A stretch of 64,000 bases of DNA from NCBI RefSeq assembly GCF_000737765.1, contig NZ_JPRI01000003.1, positions 496,001-560,000 of the forward strand, given 5' to 3'. The notes below the pieces were generated by a model. The model searched no databases. It was not told the DNA's origin and was given only the letters and a program-made list of their open reading frames with translations. Position 1 is the stretch's first letter. The number at the start of each line of letters is the position of its first letter. Of this stretch, positions 17,543 through 25,657 are shown piece by piece. The position numbers and the translations under genes were made by a program. The DNA comes from Chryseobacterium vrystaatense. Lineage in GTDB: Bacteria; Bacteroidota; Bacteroidia; Flavobacteriales; Weeksellaceae.

Positions 17543-19420
17543 ATGGACACATCATCATGTAATCCCAAATCTCCTTTTGTAAAATTAGAGGACAAAGGAC
17601 AGGCTTCAATTCTCAATTATAACCTGCCCCAACAGACAACGTACAATTCGGTAAGTTACGTAGGACTTAATATCCGAAAAGACCTGTTTAAAAAAGAACA
17701 GTACACCCAAATGCAGTCTGCGTACTGGACGGCTATTGATGAAATAAAACAGCTCAATACCCAGGGAATTAAGGAAGCGATCAAAACAGATAATAATCTT
17801 ATCCAGAATTTTTCTGTTCTTGAGAAGAACATTAAGCTGCAGGCGACAGAGCTGTCGGCAGTGACAAAAACAACATTGCTGAACAAACTTCAGCAGGCAA
17901 AAACCTATACCCCTGAACTGATTCAGCTGCAGGCCGTCCGAAATGATGGAGCAAAAATAGCAGAAGTGAAGAGTGTTCTTCCTTCTCTCAATATTAAAGA
18001 AGCGGTAAAAGCAGAGTTCATTGACGATGATCTGATTGCTCAGAAACTTTCTAAAGGGCTTATGCCTATTGCAGTAGAACGTTTTTCCAAAAAACCGGAA
18101 GTACTGTACATTCCGAGACCAAAGGAAACCAATCCAACCTTAAGCATTGTACTGCATCTTAAAATGTCTTCTTATCTCGGAGACTATGGAGCAGGACAGA
18201 CCGTGAAAACTTTTTCATTACTTCCCGGTGAAAGAACGACCATTACCGTGCGTTCTTATCAACATGATGAAGCTAAAAAGGAACAGTCTCAGAATGTCCT
18301 CGACAGTTACAGTGAATCCAGTGCCGATGATCTTCAGAATACCGTGGAAAAAGAAACACAGTTTACAAGCGGATTCTCAAAAGAAGATACGGCATCGAAA
18401 ACAGGAGGCTGGAATGCAGGAGGAAGTGTTGGGCTTAATCTCGGATTCCTGTCCATCGGAGGTGGCGGCGGAGGTCAGGGAAGCAGTACCGAAGGTTCAA
18501 CCTTCAACTCTAGTGTACAGACTCAGGTAGGCAGTCTTGTAGGATCGGTAAGTCACCATGTATCCAAGGCAGACAGTATGCGTCAGATTGAGGTAAACTC
18601 AGAAAGCAGTAATCTTCGCATCACTGAAAATGAAGAAACCATTGTCCGCCAACTTGAAAATATCAATAAAAGCCGTGTCCTGAACTTCGTTTTTCGTCAG
18701 CTTTTGCAGGAGTATTTCAGTATTACCTATTTACACGATGTTTCTTTTGTCTACTACAACGGACTTCCTGAAAGCAGACGTACTGTAAAACTGGCTCAGC
18801 TTCCGGAACTCCTTAGGGAAATACTGGTCAATGAAGAGGCGGTGAAAGAAGTGAAAAATCAGGTTTACAGTTATCTATGCAGCATTTATGATTATCAGGG
18901 AGCCATGTCAAGCTTTATTGAAAAAGTGGAAGAAACTCCGGTAAGCTGTATTGATCCTGAAATCAAGTTTCCAGCAACATCATATGTGCGTAAGCGTAAA
19001 GGATTGAAACAGGTGTATAATGAGAAATCTGTGGATGGAATTATTCTGGATGTTACACACAGAGTGATGCGTACTCCATCGCTTGTTGTAGATGCCTTGC
19101 TGGGACAGGGAGAAGCATTGGACTGCTACAATCAGAATCTGCAAATGGCTGCGGTAACAGCGGCTCAATTAAACAATGGTATTCTTGAACTTCAGAACAA
19201 TACCCTTGAGTATAATCTCAAAGAATCTGATGATCGTTTTAAAATTGAAAGAGAAAAATGGGAGCAGGAAAAAGAACGAATAGCTCAGGCTATAGGAATT
19301 ATAAAAGAACTGGAGTTGAAAGATCGTGCTCTTCTTTATAAAAAGATATTTACAGACTGCTGTGACGTACCTCAGATCGGAGGATGCGGATGCGGTCCCA
19401 AAGAAAATGTAAAAGAATAA
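17543..19420 (+). CDS. Large unrecognised protein with Gly/Ser-rich central hairpin and C-terminal coiled coil
   Basis: 625 residues, no signal peptide. Residues 1-215 are mostly helical and charged. A conserved-looking core follows: SSYLGDYGAGQTVKTFSLLP and GERTTITVRSY at about 210-240. Residues about 250-345 are Ser/Thr/Gly-rich and alternate hydrophobic and small residues (SVGLNLGFLSIGGGGGGQGS, later SSVQTQVGSLVGSV), like the amphipathic beta-hairpin of pore-forming stems. From about 540 a long coiled coil begins (LELQNNTLEYNLKES, then REKWEQEKERIAQ). The C-terminus is Cys-rich (DCCDVPQIGGCGCGP). No known family is recognised. It is co-directional with the 19484 gene 63 bp downstream, and a terminator follows that gene, so they form a two-gene unit. 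Any membrane or pore role is inference. Confidence 0.8.
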   Translation: MDTSSCNPKSPFVKLEDKGQASILNYNLPQQTTYNSVSYVGLNIRKDLFKKEQYTQMQSAYWTAIDEIKQLNTQGIKEAIKTDNNLIQNFSVLEKNIKLQATELSAVTKTTLLNKLQQAKTYTPELIQLQAVRNDGAKIAEVKSVLPSLNIKEAVKAEFIDDDLIAQKLSKGLMPIAVERFSKKPEVLYIPRPKETNPTLSIVLHLKMSSYLGDYGAGQTVKTFSLLPGERTTITVRSYQHDEAKKEQSQNVLDSYSESSADDLQNTVEKETQFTSGFSKEDTASKTGGWNAGGSVGLNLGFLSIGGGGGGQGSSTEGSTFNSSVQTQVGSLVGSVSHHVSKADSMRQIEVNSESSNLRITENEETIVRQLENINKSRVLNFVFRQLLQEYFSITYLHDVSFVYYNGLPESRRTVKLAQLPELLREILVNEEAVKEVKNQVYSYLCSIYDYQGAMSSFIEKVEETPVSCIDPEIKFPATSYVRKRKGLKQVYNEKSVDGIILDVTHRVMRTPSLVVDALLGQGEALDCYNQNLQMAAVTAAQLNNGILELQNNTLEYNLKESDDRFKIEREKWEQEKERIAQAIGIIKELELKDRALLYKKIFTDCCDVPQIGGCGCGPKENVKE

Positions 19421-19483
19421 AATATAACATCCACCAAGCCCGCTGTGGAGCTTCTGCAGCGGACTTTTAAAAACTATACCGAT

Positions 19484-20536
19484 ATGGCAAATAATTTTAA
19501 AAACCCCTGGGAAAACGGACAGTGGGGAGCCGGCAGTGAAGATTATACCCGGTGGCTGCCGGAAGATGCGGCCTATTTCACCGGCGTTAATCCTCAGACA
19601 GGCGAAAGCATCAATGAGAATGAAGAGAATACAGGTTTTGCAGACCAGAATGTCAAAACTAAAAATTATCTTATTGTTTTAGATCAGAATGGCAAAAAGC
19701 AATTTCAGGATACAAAGAATACAATATGGACTGTAAAGTATATTAAAACCCTTGCAGATTACAAAGCGGTGCAGGAAATTGTCAGAACCACCCGATTTAA
19801 AAACTTTTCGCTTGTACACCATGGAAATATTTATTCTGCGGTAGATCTCGGGGCAGAGGAGAAGGTTATTATGAATGTGGAAAGGATGGAACAAATAGAA
19901 AATATTGTTAATCAGACCGGTGTGAGAAACTTTCTTGATGTTGACGAAGATTATTTTAACACACTTCTAGCTAAAAGTAAAGAAGTATATTTAAACGGAT
20001 ATCCTCTCAATGATTTAAAGGCTTTTTGTAGTATTAAGGCTCTGATTGGAAACATTAACGATGGGGGAAGTTACTTTTCGGTAGCCTGTGATGAAGCTGA
20101 TAATCCTAAGCTTGCTGAAAAACTGGGAGAATTTGCACTGCATGATATCCGGATATTTACCAATTCAAATTACTCGACCATCAATACATATCATAATTAT
20201 GCGGGCATTACCAATTACGGCTCTATAATGAATTCATTCCTGACACAGCAGCAACATTGGAAAGATGAGTCAGGGTGGGTGATTTATGATACCGGGGAAA
20301 GAAAACGGACCGTCACTTACAAAGATTTATGGCTGTTTAGTAAAAACAGTAAAAAGATTTATGATCTTATTGCAAGGAAAAAGGAATTATCGAAAGCGCA
20401 GAAAGAAAAAGAAGACTGGGCTCAGACGTATTTTTCAGTGGGATTTGAATCTCAGTTTGTTAAAAAATGGGGTAAAAATGAGTATTTGAAATACATTCAA
20501 AAGATAGAAAGTAAGTATCCTGAATTTAAGAATTGA
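19484..20536 (+). CDS. Unrecognised protein with caspase-like His/Cys features
   Basis: 350 residues from the ATG at 19484 (MANNFKNPWENG); an in-frame GTG at 19445 would add 13 unlikely residues. After an extended N-terminus come a strand (NYLIVLDQNG), a helix (LADYKAVQEIV) and a strand ending in FSLVHHGN, where His112/His113 precede Gly as in caspase folds. About 90 residues later come GGSYFSVACDEADNPKLAE, with Cys202 at the end of a strand, and AEKLGEF, then IRIFTNS. This order (strand-helix-strand-HG, helix, strand-Cys, helix, strand) resembles caspase, CHAT or DUF4347-type cysteine peptidases. I assign the fold tentatively. The C-terminal 80 residues are charged helices. It pairs with the 17543 gene. 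Confidence 0.7.
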   Translation: MANNFKNPWENGQWGAGSEDYTRWLPEDAAYFTGVNPQTGESINENEENTGFADQNVKTKNYLIVLDQNGKKQFQDTKNTIWTVKYIKTLADYKAVQEIVRTTRFKNFSLVHHGNIYSAVDLGAEEKVIMNVERMEQIENIVNQTGVRNFLDVDEDYFNTLLAKSKEVYLNGYPLNDLKAFCSIKALIGNINDGGSYFSVACDEADNPKLAEKLGEFALHDIRIFTNSNYSTINTYHNYAGITNYGSIMNSFLTQQQHWKDESGWVIYDTGERKRTVTYKDLWLFSKNSKKIYDLIARKKELSKAQKEKEDWAQTYFSVGFESQFVKKWGKNEYLKYIQKIESKYPEFKN

Positions 20537-20562
20537 AATTTGGGATTCAGAAACAATCCATA

Positions 20563-20591
20563 CCTTCCGCAACTGCGGAAGGCTTTTTTTT
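20563..20591 (+). terminator. Strong intrinsic terminator
   Basis: CCTTCCGC (20563-20570), loop AACT, GCGGAAGG (20575-20582), then C and eight T's. It closes the unknown two-gene unit and lies inside the long upstream extension of the next open frame, which argues for that gene's start at 20650. Confidence 0.93.
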
Positions 20592-20649
20592 AGACCGAAT
20601 GGAAAACAACAAAAGAAAAATAGTAATTTTAACCTTTAATACACAACCA

Positions 20650-21210
20650 ATGTTCAGCCAGTTAAGAATCCATATTGAGAAAATTGTACCTCTCAGCGAT
20701 GATGAATTTGAGCATATCTCATCCTTTTTTACCTATAAAAAATTCAAAAAACATCAGTTTCTGATTCAGGAAGGAGAGCTGGTCAACAATAATTATTTTG
20801 TACTTAAGGGCCTTCTGAAATTAGTATATACCGATGATACAGCCAAAGAACATATCGTAGGATTTGCCATGGAAGACTGGTGGGAGACCGATTTTCAGGC
20901 TTTCTACAAACAAACCAATGCATCCATGTCTCTGGAATGTGTAGAAGATACCGAAGTACTTTGTCTATCGCTAGAAGATTACAGAAAACTATGTACTTCA
21001 TTTCCGAAGCTGGAGCATTTCTTCCTCGAAAAAGCTTATCTGGGTTTTATTTCTGCACAGCAGCGGATTATTTCTTCCATGACTGTAGGGATAAAAGAAA
21101 GATATGAGCAGCTGGTAAAAAAATATCCCTCACTTATCCAGCGTGTTCCCAAGTCACTTATTGCAGCTTATCTGGGTGTTTCCCGAGAAACATTGAGCCG
21201 TATTTCCTGA
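20650..21210 (+). CDS. Crp/Fnr family transcriptional regulator
   Basis: About 186 residues from the ATG at 20650. Upstream in-frame starts (20533, 20599) are disfavoured because a strong terminator occupies 20563-20591 and the Crp-fold begins at FSQLRIHIEKIVPLSDDEF. The ligand barrel contains FLIQEGELVNNNYFVLKGL and FAMEDWWETDFQAF; a dimer helix follows. The HTH is PKSLIAAYLGVSRETLSRI at the C-terminus. It is the same subfamily as the 16651 gene. It precedes the RidA gene by about 100 bp in the same direction and may control it. Confidence 0.85.
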   Translation: MFSQLRIHIEKIVPLSDDEFEHISSFFTYKKFKKHQFLIQEGELVNNNYFVLKGLLKLVYTDDTAKEHIVGFAMEDWWETDFQAFYKQTNASMSLECVEDTEVLCLSLEDYRKLCTSFPKLEHFFLEKAYLGFISAQQRIISSMTVGIKERYEQLVKKYPSLIQRVPKSLIAAYLGVSRETLSRIS

Positions 21211-21310
21211 TAGATCTGTGATATTCCTCACTTCATAATTGTGATTGTCGTCACACCCATACGGACGCTGTATTTTGCAGTTTTGTACCGTAAAATATAA
21301 AACAAAACTT

Positions 21311-21709
21311 ATGAGTACATTGGAAAAAAGAACCGTCAATCCATGGAAATGGCAGGAAGAGAGAAGCTATTCACAGGCCGTCGAAGTGAAAAATGTATCA
21401 GGCACATTATACTGTTCCGGTCAGGCAGCCATTGACCCGGACGGAACTTCAAGCGACAGGGATATGAAATCACAACTGGAGCAGGCGATTGCCAATCTTG
21501 AAGAGGTCATCAATAGGGCAGATTATCAATGCAGTGGAATCGTCAGACTCAATATATACACAACGTCTACTCAGGAACTCTGGCCTCACTTTCCTATTCT
21601 TCAGGAATGGATTACCAAACATCAGATCGAACAGGCCGTTACGATGCTGGAAGTTACAGGACTGTTTGAAACTTTAAAGGTAGAACTCGAAGCGACAGTT
21701 GTTAAATAA
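21311..21709 (+). CDS. RidA/YjgF family protein
   Basis: 132 residues from the ATG at 21311; the open frame extends further upstream, but only from here is there RidA homology. The family core is VSGTLYCSGQAAIDPDG, then QLEQAIANLEEVINRAD and RLNIYTT. RidA proteins are trimeric enamine/imine deaminases that remove reactive 2-aminoacrylate-type intermediates. The Arg that binds the carboxylate in classic RidA sits in an RV motif; here the C-terminal region reads AVTMLEVTGLFETLKVELEA, so it is probably one of the other YjgF subfamilies with a different substrate. Confidence 0.85.
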   Translation: MSTLEKRTVNPWKWQEERSYSQAVEVKNVSGTLYCSGQAAIDPDGTSSDRDMKSQLEQAIANLEEVINRADYQCSGIVRLNIYTTSTQELWPHFPILQEWITKHQIEQAVTMLEVTGLFETLKVELEATVVK

Positions 21710-21734
21710 TACCTGATATTAATAGAACATTGAG

Positions 21735-21761
21735 CCTCCAAAATAGATTTGGAGGTTTTTT
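21735..21761 (+). terminator. Intrinsic terminator after ridA-like gene
   Basis: CCTCCAAA (21735-21742) pairs with TTTGGAGG (21748-21755), followed by six T's. The same CCTCCAA stem recurs after the DUF2723 gene at 30202. Confidence 0.88.
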
Positions 21762-21852
21762 GATAGTGCTGAAATAGAATAGAAACGATTCTGATCCTGA
21801 ATAAAAAACGGAATCTTCTTCATCAATCTTAAAATGTATTTACAAGATTCCC

Positions 21853-21860
21853 TATTTTTG
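21853..21860 (+). promoter_or_regulatory. -7 promoter element TATTTTTG for the peroxidase gene
   Basis: TATTTTTG matches TAnnTTTG and ends 17 bp before the peroxidase start codon. No TTG is evident at the -33 position. Confidence 0.45.
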
Positions 21861-21877
21861 CCAAAATCCTATGCTCC

Positions 21878-23044
21878 ATGAAGAATGTCCTCAGCTGGAT
21901 ATTAATTGCATTTCTTACGGTTTCTCTTTTGAATAACTGTTTCAGTAATACTGTTCAGAAAGAGATCAGAGAGCAAGCCTCATTCCTCGCAGAACTGAGG
22001 AAGCTGTATTCTTCGGGAGATTCCTCCAGCTGGCCAAAACCGATCCTGGATCCCGAAGCTATACCTCACTTTTCTGAAATTGGTCATCTGCCTGAAATTC
22101 AATTTCCTTCGGATAATCCTTTTTCTGAAGATAAAGCATTATTGGGGAAAACGCTGTTCTTTGATCCAAGGCTCTCGAAATCCAACCAGATTGCCTGTGC
22201 TTCCTGCCATGATCCTGAACTGGGATGGTGTGATAACAGGACTTTTTCTTTCGGACACGACAGACAGCTCGGTATCCGGAACGCTATGAGTATTCTGAAT
22301 GTAGCCTATGCCAGATCTCTGTTTTGGGACGGGCGGGCCGCAACACTGGAAGAACAGTCGGAAATGCCGATCCGGGACGAAAGAGAAATGAATGGACACA
22401 TCGGTCTTGCTGCCGGAAAAATAGCTAAAATTAAAGGCTATGAGCTGCTATTTGAGAAAGCTTTTGGCGATAAAAACGTTTCAAAGGACAGGATTTCCAA
22501 AGCAATAGCCGCTTTTGAAAGAACCGTTAAAAGTGGAACTTCCAAATTCGATCAGTTTATTGATGGAAAATCAGATATTTATACCAATGATGAACTGATG
22601 GGACTGCATCTTTTCAGGACCAAGGCTCAGTGCATGAACTGCCACAGTTCGGGGTATTTTTCCAATAATCAGTTCGAAAATATAGGAACATCCGCACTAG
22701 GTTCAAAAGAGGAAGATCTTGGCCGTTATCTGGTGACCAAAAAAGCTGACGATGCCGGAAAGTTTCGGGTACCGGGTCTTCGCGAAGTTACAAGAACAGG
22801 ACCCTGGATGCATAATGGTTCTATGACCACGCTTACAGAAGTAATTCAGTTTTACAGCAGAGGAAACCCTGAGCATTCTCAAAAACGCTCAACTGTTCAT
22901 CAAGGCATTACACTCTCCTCCGAAAAATCTGGTTTTGTGCGTTTGCTTGATCTTACTGATGAGGAAATTGGTCAGCTGGAAGCATTCCTTCGGACGCTCT
23001 CTACCAAACCTGAAAGGGTGCTTCCTCCCGCACTTCCTCAATAA
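21878..23044 (+). CDS. Dihaem cytochrome c peroxidase (MauG/CcpA family)
   Basis: 388 residues with an N-terminal hydrophobic segment and Cys21 (LLNNC), suggesting a periplasmic lipoprotein. Two haem c motifs are visible: CASCH at 107-111 and CMNCH at 252-256. Around them are typical family segments: LGKTLFFDPRLSKSNQIAC, LFWDGRAATLEEQ, AIAAFERTV, and FRVPGLREVTRTGPWMHNG with the distal Met-containing region. The family reduces hydrogen peroxide to water using periplasmic electron donors, or oxidises other substrates as MauG does. Single gene with its own promoter-like element. Confidence 0.93.
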   Translation: MKNVLSWILIAFLTVSLLNNCFSNTVQKEIREQASFLAELRKLYSSGDSSSWPKPILDPEAIPHFSEIGHLPEIQFPSDNPFSEDKALLGKTLFFDPRLSKSNQIACASCHDPELGWCDNRTFSFGHDRQLGIRNAMSILNVAYARSLFWDGRAATLEEQSEMPIRDEREMNGHIGLAAGKIAKIKGYELLFEKAFGDKNVSKDRISKAIAAFERTVKSGTSKFDQFIDGKSDIYTNDELMGLHLFRTKAQCMNCHSSGYFSNNQFENIGTSALGSKEEDLGRYLVTKKADDAGKFRVPGLREVTRTGPWMHNGSMTTLTEVIQFYSRGNPEHSQKRSTVHQGITLSSEKSGFVRLLDLTDEEIGQLEAFLRTLSTKPERVLPPALPQ

Positions 23045-23085
23045 AAGGAGGCATGAAATTCAGAGTTTATTAATGATTTATTAGC

Positions 23086-23114
23086 TTGAATATGAAGCTT
23101 TTTTGCTACATTTA
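23086..23114 (+). promoter_or_regulatory. Promoter-like TTG-N18-TACATTTA
   Basis: TTG at 23086-23088 and TACATTTA at 23107-23114 with 18 bp between; the last base deviates from TAnnTTTG. It lies 30 bp before the SDR start codon. Confidence 0.4.
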
Positions 23115-23144
23115 TAGGTAGACAACACTAATACATATCCGGAT

Positions 23145-23933
23145 ATGAATATTCAACTTTTTTCAAAAAATGCATTGGTAGGAGCAGCTACGCAGGGAAT
23201 AGGCTTAGGGATCGCTTTGGAACTTGCAAAATGTGGGGCCAACGTTACCGTAATGGCGCGCAACAAATCAAAACTTGAAAATATAGTTGCCTCGCTTCCC
23301 GTCATCCGCCCCGATCAGAAGCATCAGTACCTGGTGGCAGATTTTTCAAATTTTGAAGATTACAGGGGCATCATTTCAGAGTATTTCAGCCGGAACTCTA
23401 TTGATATTCTTGTGAATAATACCAACGGTCCGGAACCTGGTTTGGCTTTGGATAAAGGAGTGGATGACTATCAGAAAGCATTTGACCTTCTGTTTAAAAC
23501 AGTCTGTGAAACGACTCTTCTGGCCTTACCGCACATGATACAAAATAAAAGTGGGCGTATCATCAATGTTTCCTCCTTATCAGTCAAAGAACCGATCAAT
23601 AATTTATCCCTTTCAAACGCTATACGTTCTGCGGTGATTGCCTGGGCGAAAACACTTTCCAATGAAGTTGCACAGCATCAGATTACGGTTAATAATATTT
23701 TAACCGGATATTTCGATACAGAACGTATTCAGAACCTGATCAGTCACGAGTCACAGCAGACAGGCAAATCCAGAGAAGAAATAAAAAAAGGACGGGAAAA
23801 TAAAATACCGATGAAAAGACTTGGTAAAACGGAAGAATATGGTCATCTCGCAGCATTTTTGGCTTCAGAGTATGCCTCTTACCTTACCGGCACCAGTATT
23901 CCTCTGGATGGAGGACTGAACAATACCTATTAG
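23145..23933 (+). CDS. SDR family oxidoreductase with atypical active site
   Basis: 262 residues. The Rossmann cofactor motif reads GAATQGIGLG (13-22 region), with ARNKSKLE after beta2, DILVNNTNGPEPG and RIINVSSLSVKEP with the catalytic Ser. The usual YxxxK is absent: the aligned stretch is LSLSNAIRSAVIAWAKTLS, with Asn and Arg at the positions around the normal Lys. ITVNNILTGYFDTERI and the C-terminal SIPLDGG complete the fold. This LSNxxR pattern characterises a distinct SDR group whose chemistry is unclear. Stands alone between the peroxidase and the WGR gene. Confidence 0.87.
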   Translation: MNIQLFSKNALVGAATQGIGLGIALELAKCGANVTVMARNKSKLENIVASLPVIRPDQKHQYLVADFSNFEDYRGIISEYFSRNSIDILVNNTNGPEPGLALDKGVDDYQKAFDLLFKTVCETTLLALPHMIQNKSGRIINVSSLSVKEPINNLSLSNAIRSAVIAWAKTLSNEVAQHQITVNNILTGYFDTERIQNLISHESQQTGKSREEIKKGRENKIPMKRLGKTEEYGHLAAFLASEYASYLTGTSIPLDGGLNNTY

Positions 23934-24131
23934 TTCTGAGCAATTGATTTCATCTGTACTTTCCTGAATATAAATCATACGGATGATAATTGTTGATGTT
24001 TGAAAAATAAAATGAGCAGGTATACATAGATTTAATGCAAAAGCTCCGCTATCAGGGCACAATTGCTTTTTAATTCCGATGTTTTTTTGTAGTTTCACTT
24101 TCTTTTTACAAAAAACATCATCACAGCCCTT

Positions 24132-24989
24132 ATGAAAAGAAACTTTATCAATCAGGAAGAACTGTCCGACAAATTTTGGAATATTGAGTATACAGGAAAA
24201 GTACAGAAAATCTCTTTTGGAAAAACCGGAACAAAAGGACGGGAAACAGAGAAAGAATTTGCCGATGAAAAAGACTGTATCAAAGAATCCGAAAAGCTGA
24301 TCGCTCAAAAAATAAAAAAAGGATATACCGAAATTCAGGAGAACGATGAAATCCCCCAAAAGGCCGAGCTTTCGGATAATGAAAAAGCAGATATTTATTT
24401 TTGGGAAGCTATTGAAAAATCCAATAAGTTCAAAAAAGCCCACTGGAGTGAATATGATATCGATGAACATATCGAGAATCTTACCGATCATTTATCCAAA
24501 TTTGGCAAAGAAAGGATGATCCTTTTTGAAAAAACGCTTCAGGAAAAATTAAGTGAATTGTATACTGCTGAAATAGCAGAGCTTTCGATTATTCTGGAAT
24601 GTGATTTTAAGAAAGAAGACGGAGTATATGTCTTTGATGATTATCTTTCTGATGATGGATTCATCTATTTCAGATGCTGGCTTATATTAAAGGGAAAAGA
24701 ATTTTTTGAAGATATAAAAGCTGATATCCAGTCTTTCGTGGGTGGGAAATACAGCTTTAATATCGGAGACTGCTGGGCAGAAGGATTGCTTTACGTCGCT
24801 GATGATGCCTATGCACAAAATCATGATGATGAAGAAGCCATTATAAAAGATACAGTGTACGAATTGTATCCGGAGAATGATTACGATGGAATGGAACGCA
24901 GCATGGAGCGTGAACCGAAGGGCGGAGCCGATTTACACAAAATGTACCCGAAGCTGGTAGAGGAAATCGCAGCATTAAGAACTAACTGA
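24132..24989 (+). CDS. WGR-domain plus DUF4240 protein
   Basis: 285 residues, acidic, no signal peptide. Residues about 1-70 form a WGR-like domain (FWNIEYTGKVQKISFGKTGT, then a helix with AQKIKKGYTE). Residues about 85-230 match DUF4240: YFWEAIEKSNKF, HIENLTDHLSKFG, ELYTAEIAELSIILE and SDDGFIYFRCWLILKG. WGR domains bind nucleic acid in PARPs or occur in molybdate-regulated and MolR-like proteins; DUF4240 is uncharacterised. The two domains occur together in many bacterial proteins that I would place near contact-dependent or immunity-like families, but no toxin is adjacent here. Confidence 0.82.
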   Translation: MKRNFINQEELSDKFWNIEYTGKVQKISFGKTGTKGRETEKEFADEKDCIKESEKLIAQKIKKGYTEIQENDEIPQKAELSDNEKADIYFWEAIEKSNKFKKAHWSEYDIDEHIENLTDHLSKFGKERMILFEKTLQEKLSELYTAEIAELSIILECDFKKEDGVYVFDDYLSDDGFIYFRCWLILKGKEFFEDIKADIQSFVGGKYSFNIGDCWAEGLLYVADDAYAQNHDDEEAIIKDTVYELYPENDYDGMERSMEREPKGGADLHKMYPKLVEEIAALRTN

Positions 24990-25025
24990 GATTAGAACCT
25001 AAGGTTAATTCATAAGTCCAAAGGA

Positions 25026-25568
25026 ATGAAGAATACGGTCAAAATTTTAAGAGAGAAAAAAAACATGACCCAGGCTGAGCTTGCCGAAAAGTCAGGCCTT
25101 TCATTGCGGACTGTTCAGAGGATTGAAGCAGGACAGATTCCTAAAGGATTTACCTTGAAAGCAATTGCCGTTGCATTGCAAACCGGAACGGAAGAGCTTA
25201 TTAGCTTAAACAATGAAAACTCTAATGTCGAAAGGGCAAAACTAATCAATCTCGTTGCTTTGGCCGGGCTTATTATTCCATATGGTGGAGTTGTATTTCC
25301 TTTAATTTTAACGTTAAAAACAAAAGATCCACTCAACAAAGAACTCGGGAAAAATATTGTAGGCATTCAGATTATTCTGGCAGGCATTGTATCGGCAGGT
25401 CTGATCATAAGCCCGTTTATTCAAAAGGTATTGTGGATAAAGACACCTTTGTTTCTCATATTTTTAATTGCTTTTCTTTGCGCTAAACTGATAGTGATCA
25501 TCAAAAACGGAATATGCCTGAACAAAAAAGGAAATTTATGTATCAGGTTGAAAAACAATTTCTTATAA
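25026..25568 (+). CDS. XRE-type HTH regulator with C-terminal membrane domain
   Basis: 180 residues. The N-terminal 62 residues are a Cro/C1-type HTH (LREKKNMTQAELAEKSGLSL, RTVQRIEAGQIPKGFTL). Residues about 74-165 carry three or four hydrophobic helices (LVALAGLIIPYGGVVFPLIL, IVGIQIILAGIVSAGLII and LFLIFLIAFLCAKLIVII). The membrane part resembles DUF4870-type helices. Such membrane-anchored XRE proteins are common in Flavobacteriia. Just beyond its stop lie three TGTCGT repeats that could be its operator. Confidence 0.87.
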   Translation: MKNTVKILREKKNMTQAELAEKSGLSLRTVQRIEAGQIPKGFTLKAIAVALQTGTEELISLNNENSNVERAKLINLVALAGLIIPYGGVVFPLILTLKTKDPLNKELGKNIVGIQIILAGIVSAGLIISPFIQKVLWIKTPLFLIFLIAFLCAKLIVIIKNGICLNKKGNLCIRLKNNFL

Positions 25569-25572
25569 CTGA

Positions 25573-25600
25573 TGTCGTGAAAGTGTCGTAAAGATGTCGT
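25573..25600. repeat. Three direct TGTCGT repeats at 11-bp spacing
   Basis: TGTCGT occurs at 25573, 25584 and 25595, each exactly 11 bp apart and so nearly on the same DNA face. Flanking bases are also similar (GTCGTGAAAG, GTCGTAAAGA). It lies between the XRE regulator stop and the aspartyl-protease-like start at 25658. A multi-site operator is the simplest reading. Confidence 0.6.
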
Positions 25601-25657
25601 CCTGTTTTTGTGCTGATTTCAAATTATAATACTGAATCTTGCTGAAAAAATTCAGGT

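Noticed and set aside
18228..18530. 100-codon frame inside the 625-residue gene
   Set aside because: Out of frame with a long, coherent protein; composition is typical of a shifted reading frame.
17543..19420. MACPF/cholesterol-dependent cytolysin assignment
   Set aside because: The MACPF signature (Y/W-G-T/S-H-F/Y and downstream GG) is not found; only a general hairpin-like composition is visible.
20533..20649. Longer N-terminus for the Crp-like regulator
   Set aside because: The extension contains a strong intrinsic terminator (20563-20591) and is not part of the Crp fold.
24132..24989. Antitoxin or PARP-like role for the WGR protein
   Set aside because: No catalytic PARP domain and no toxin gene alongside; only the domain names can be supported.
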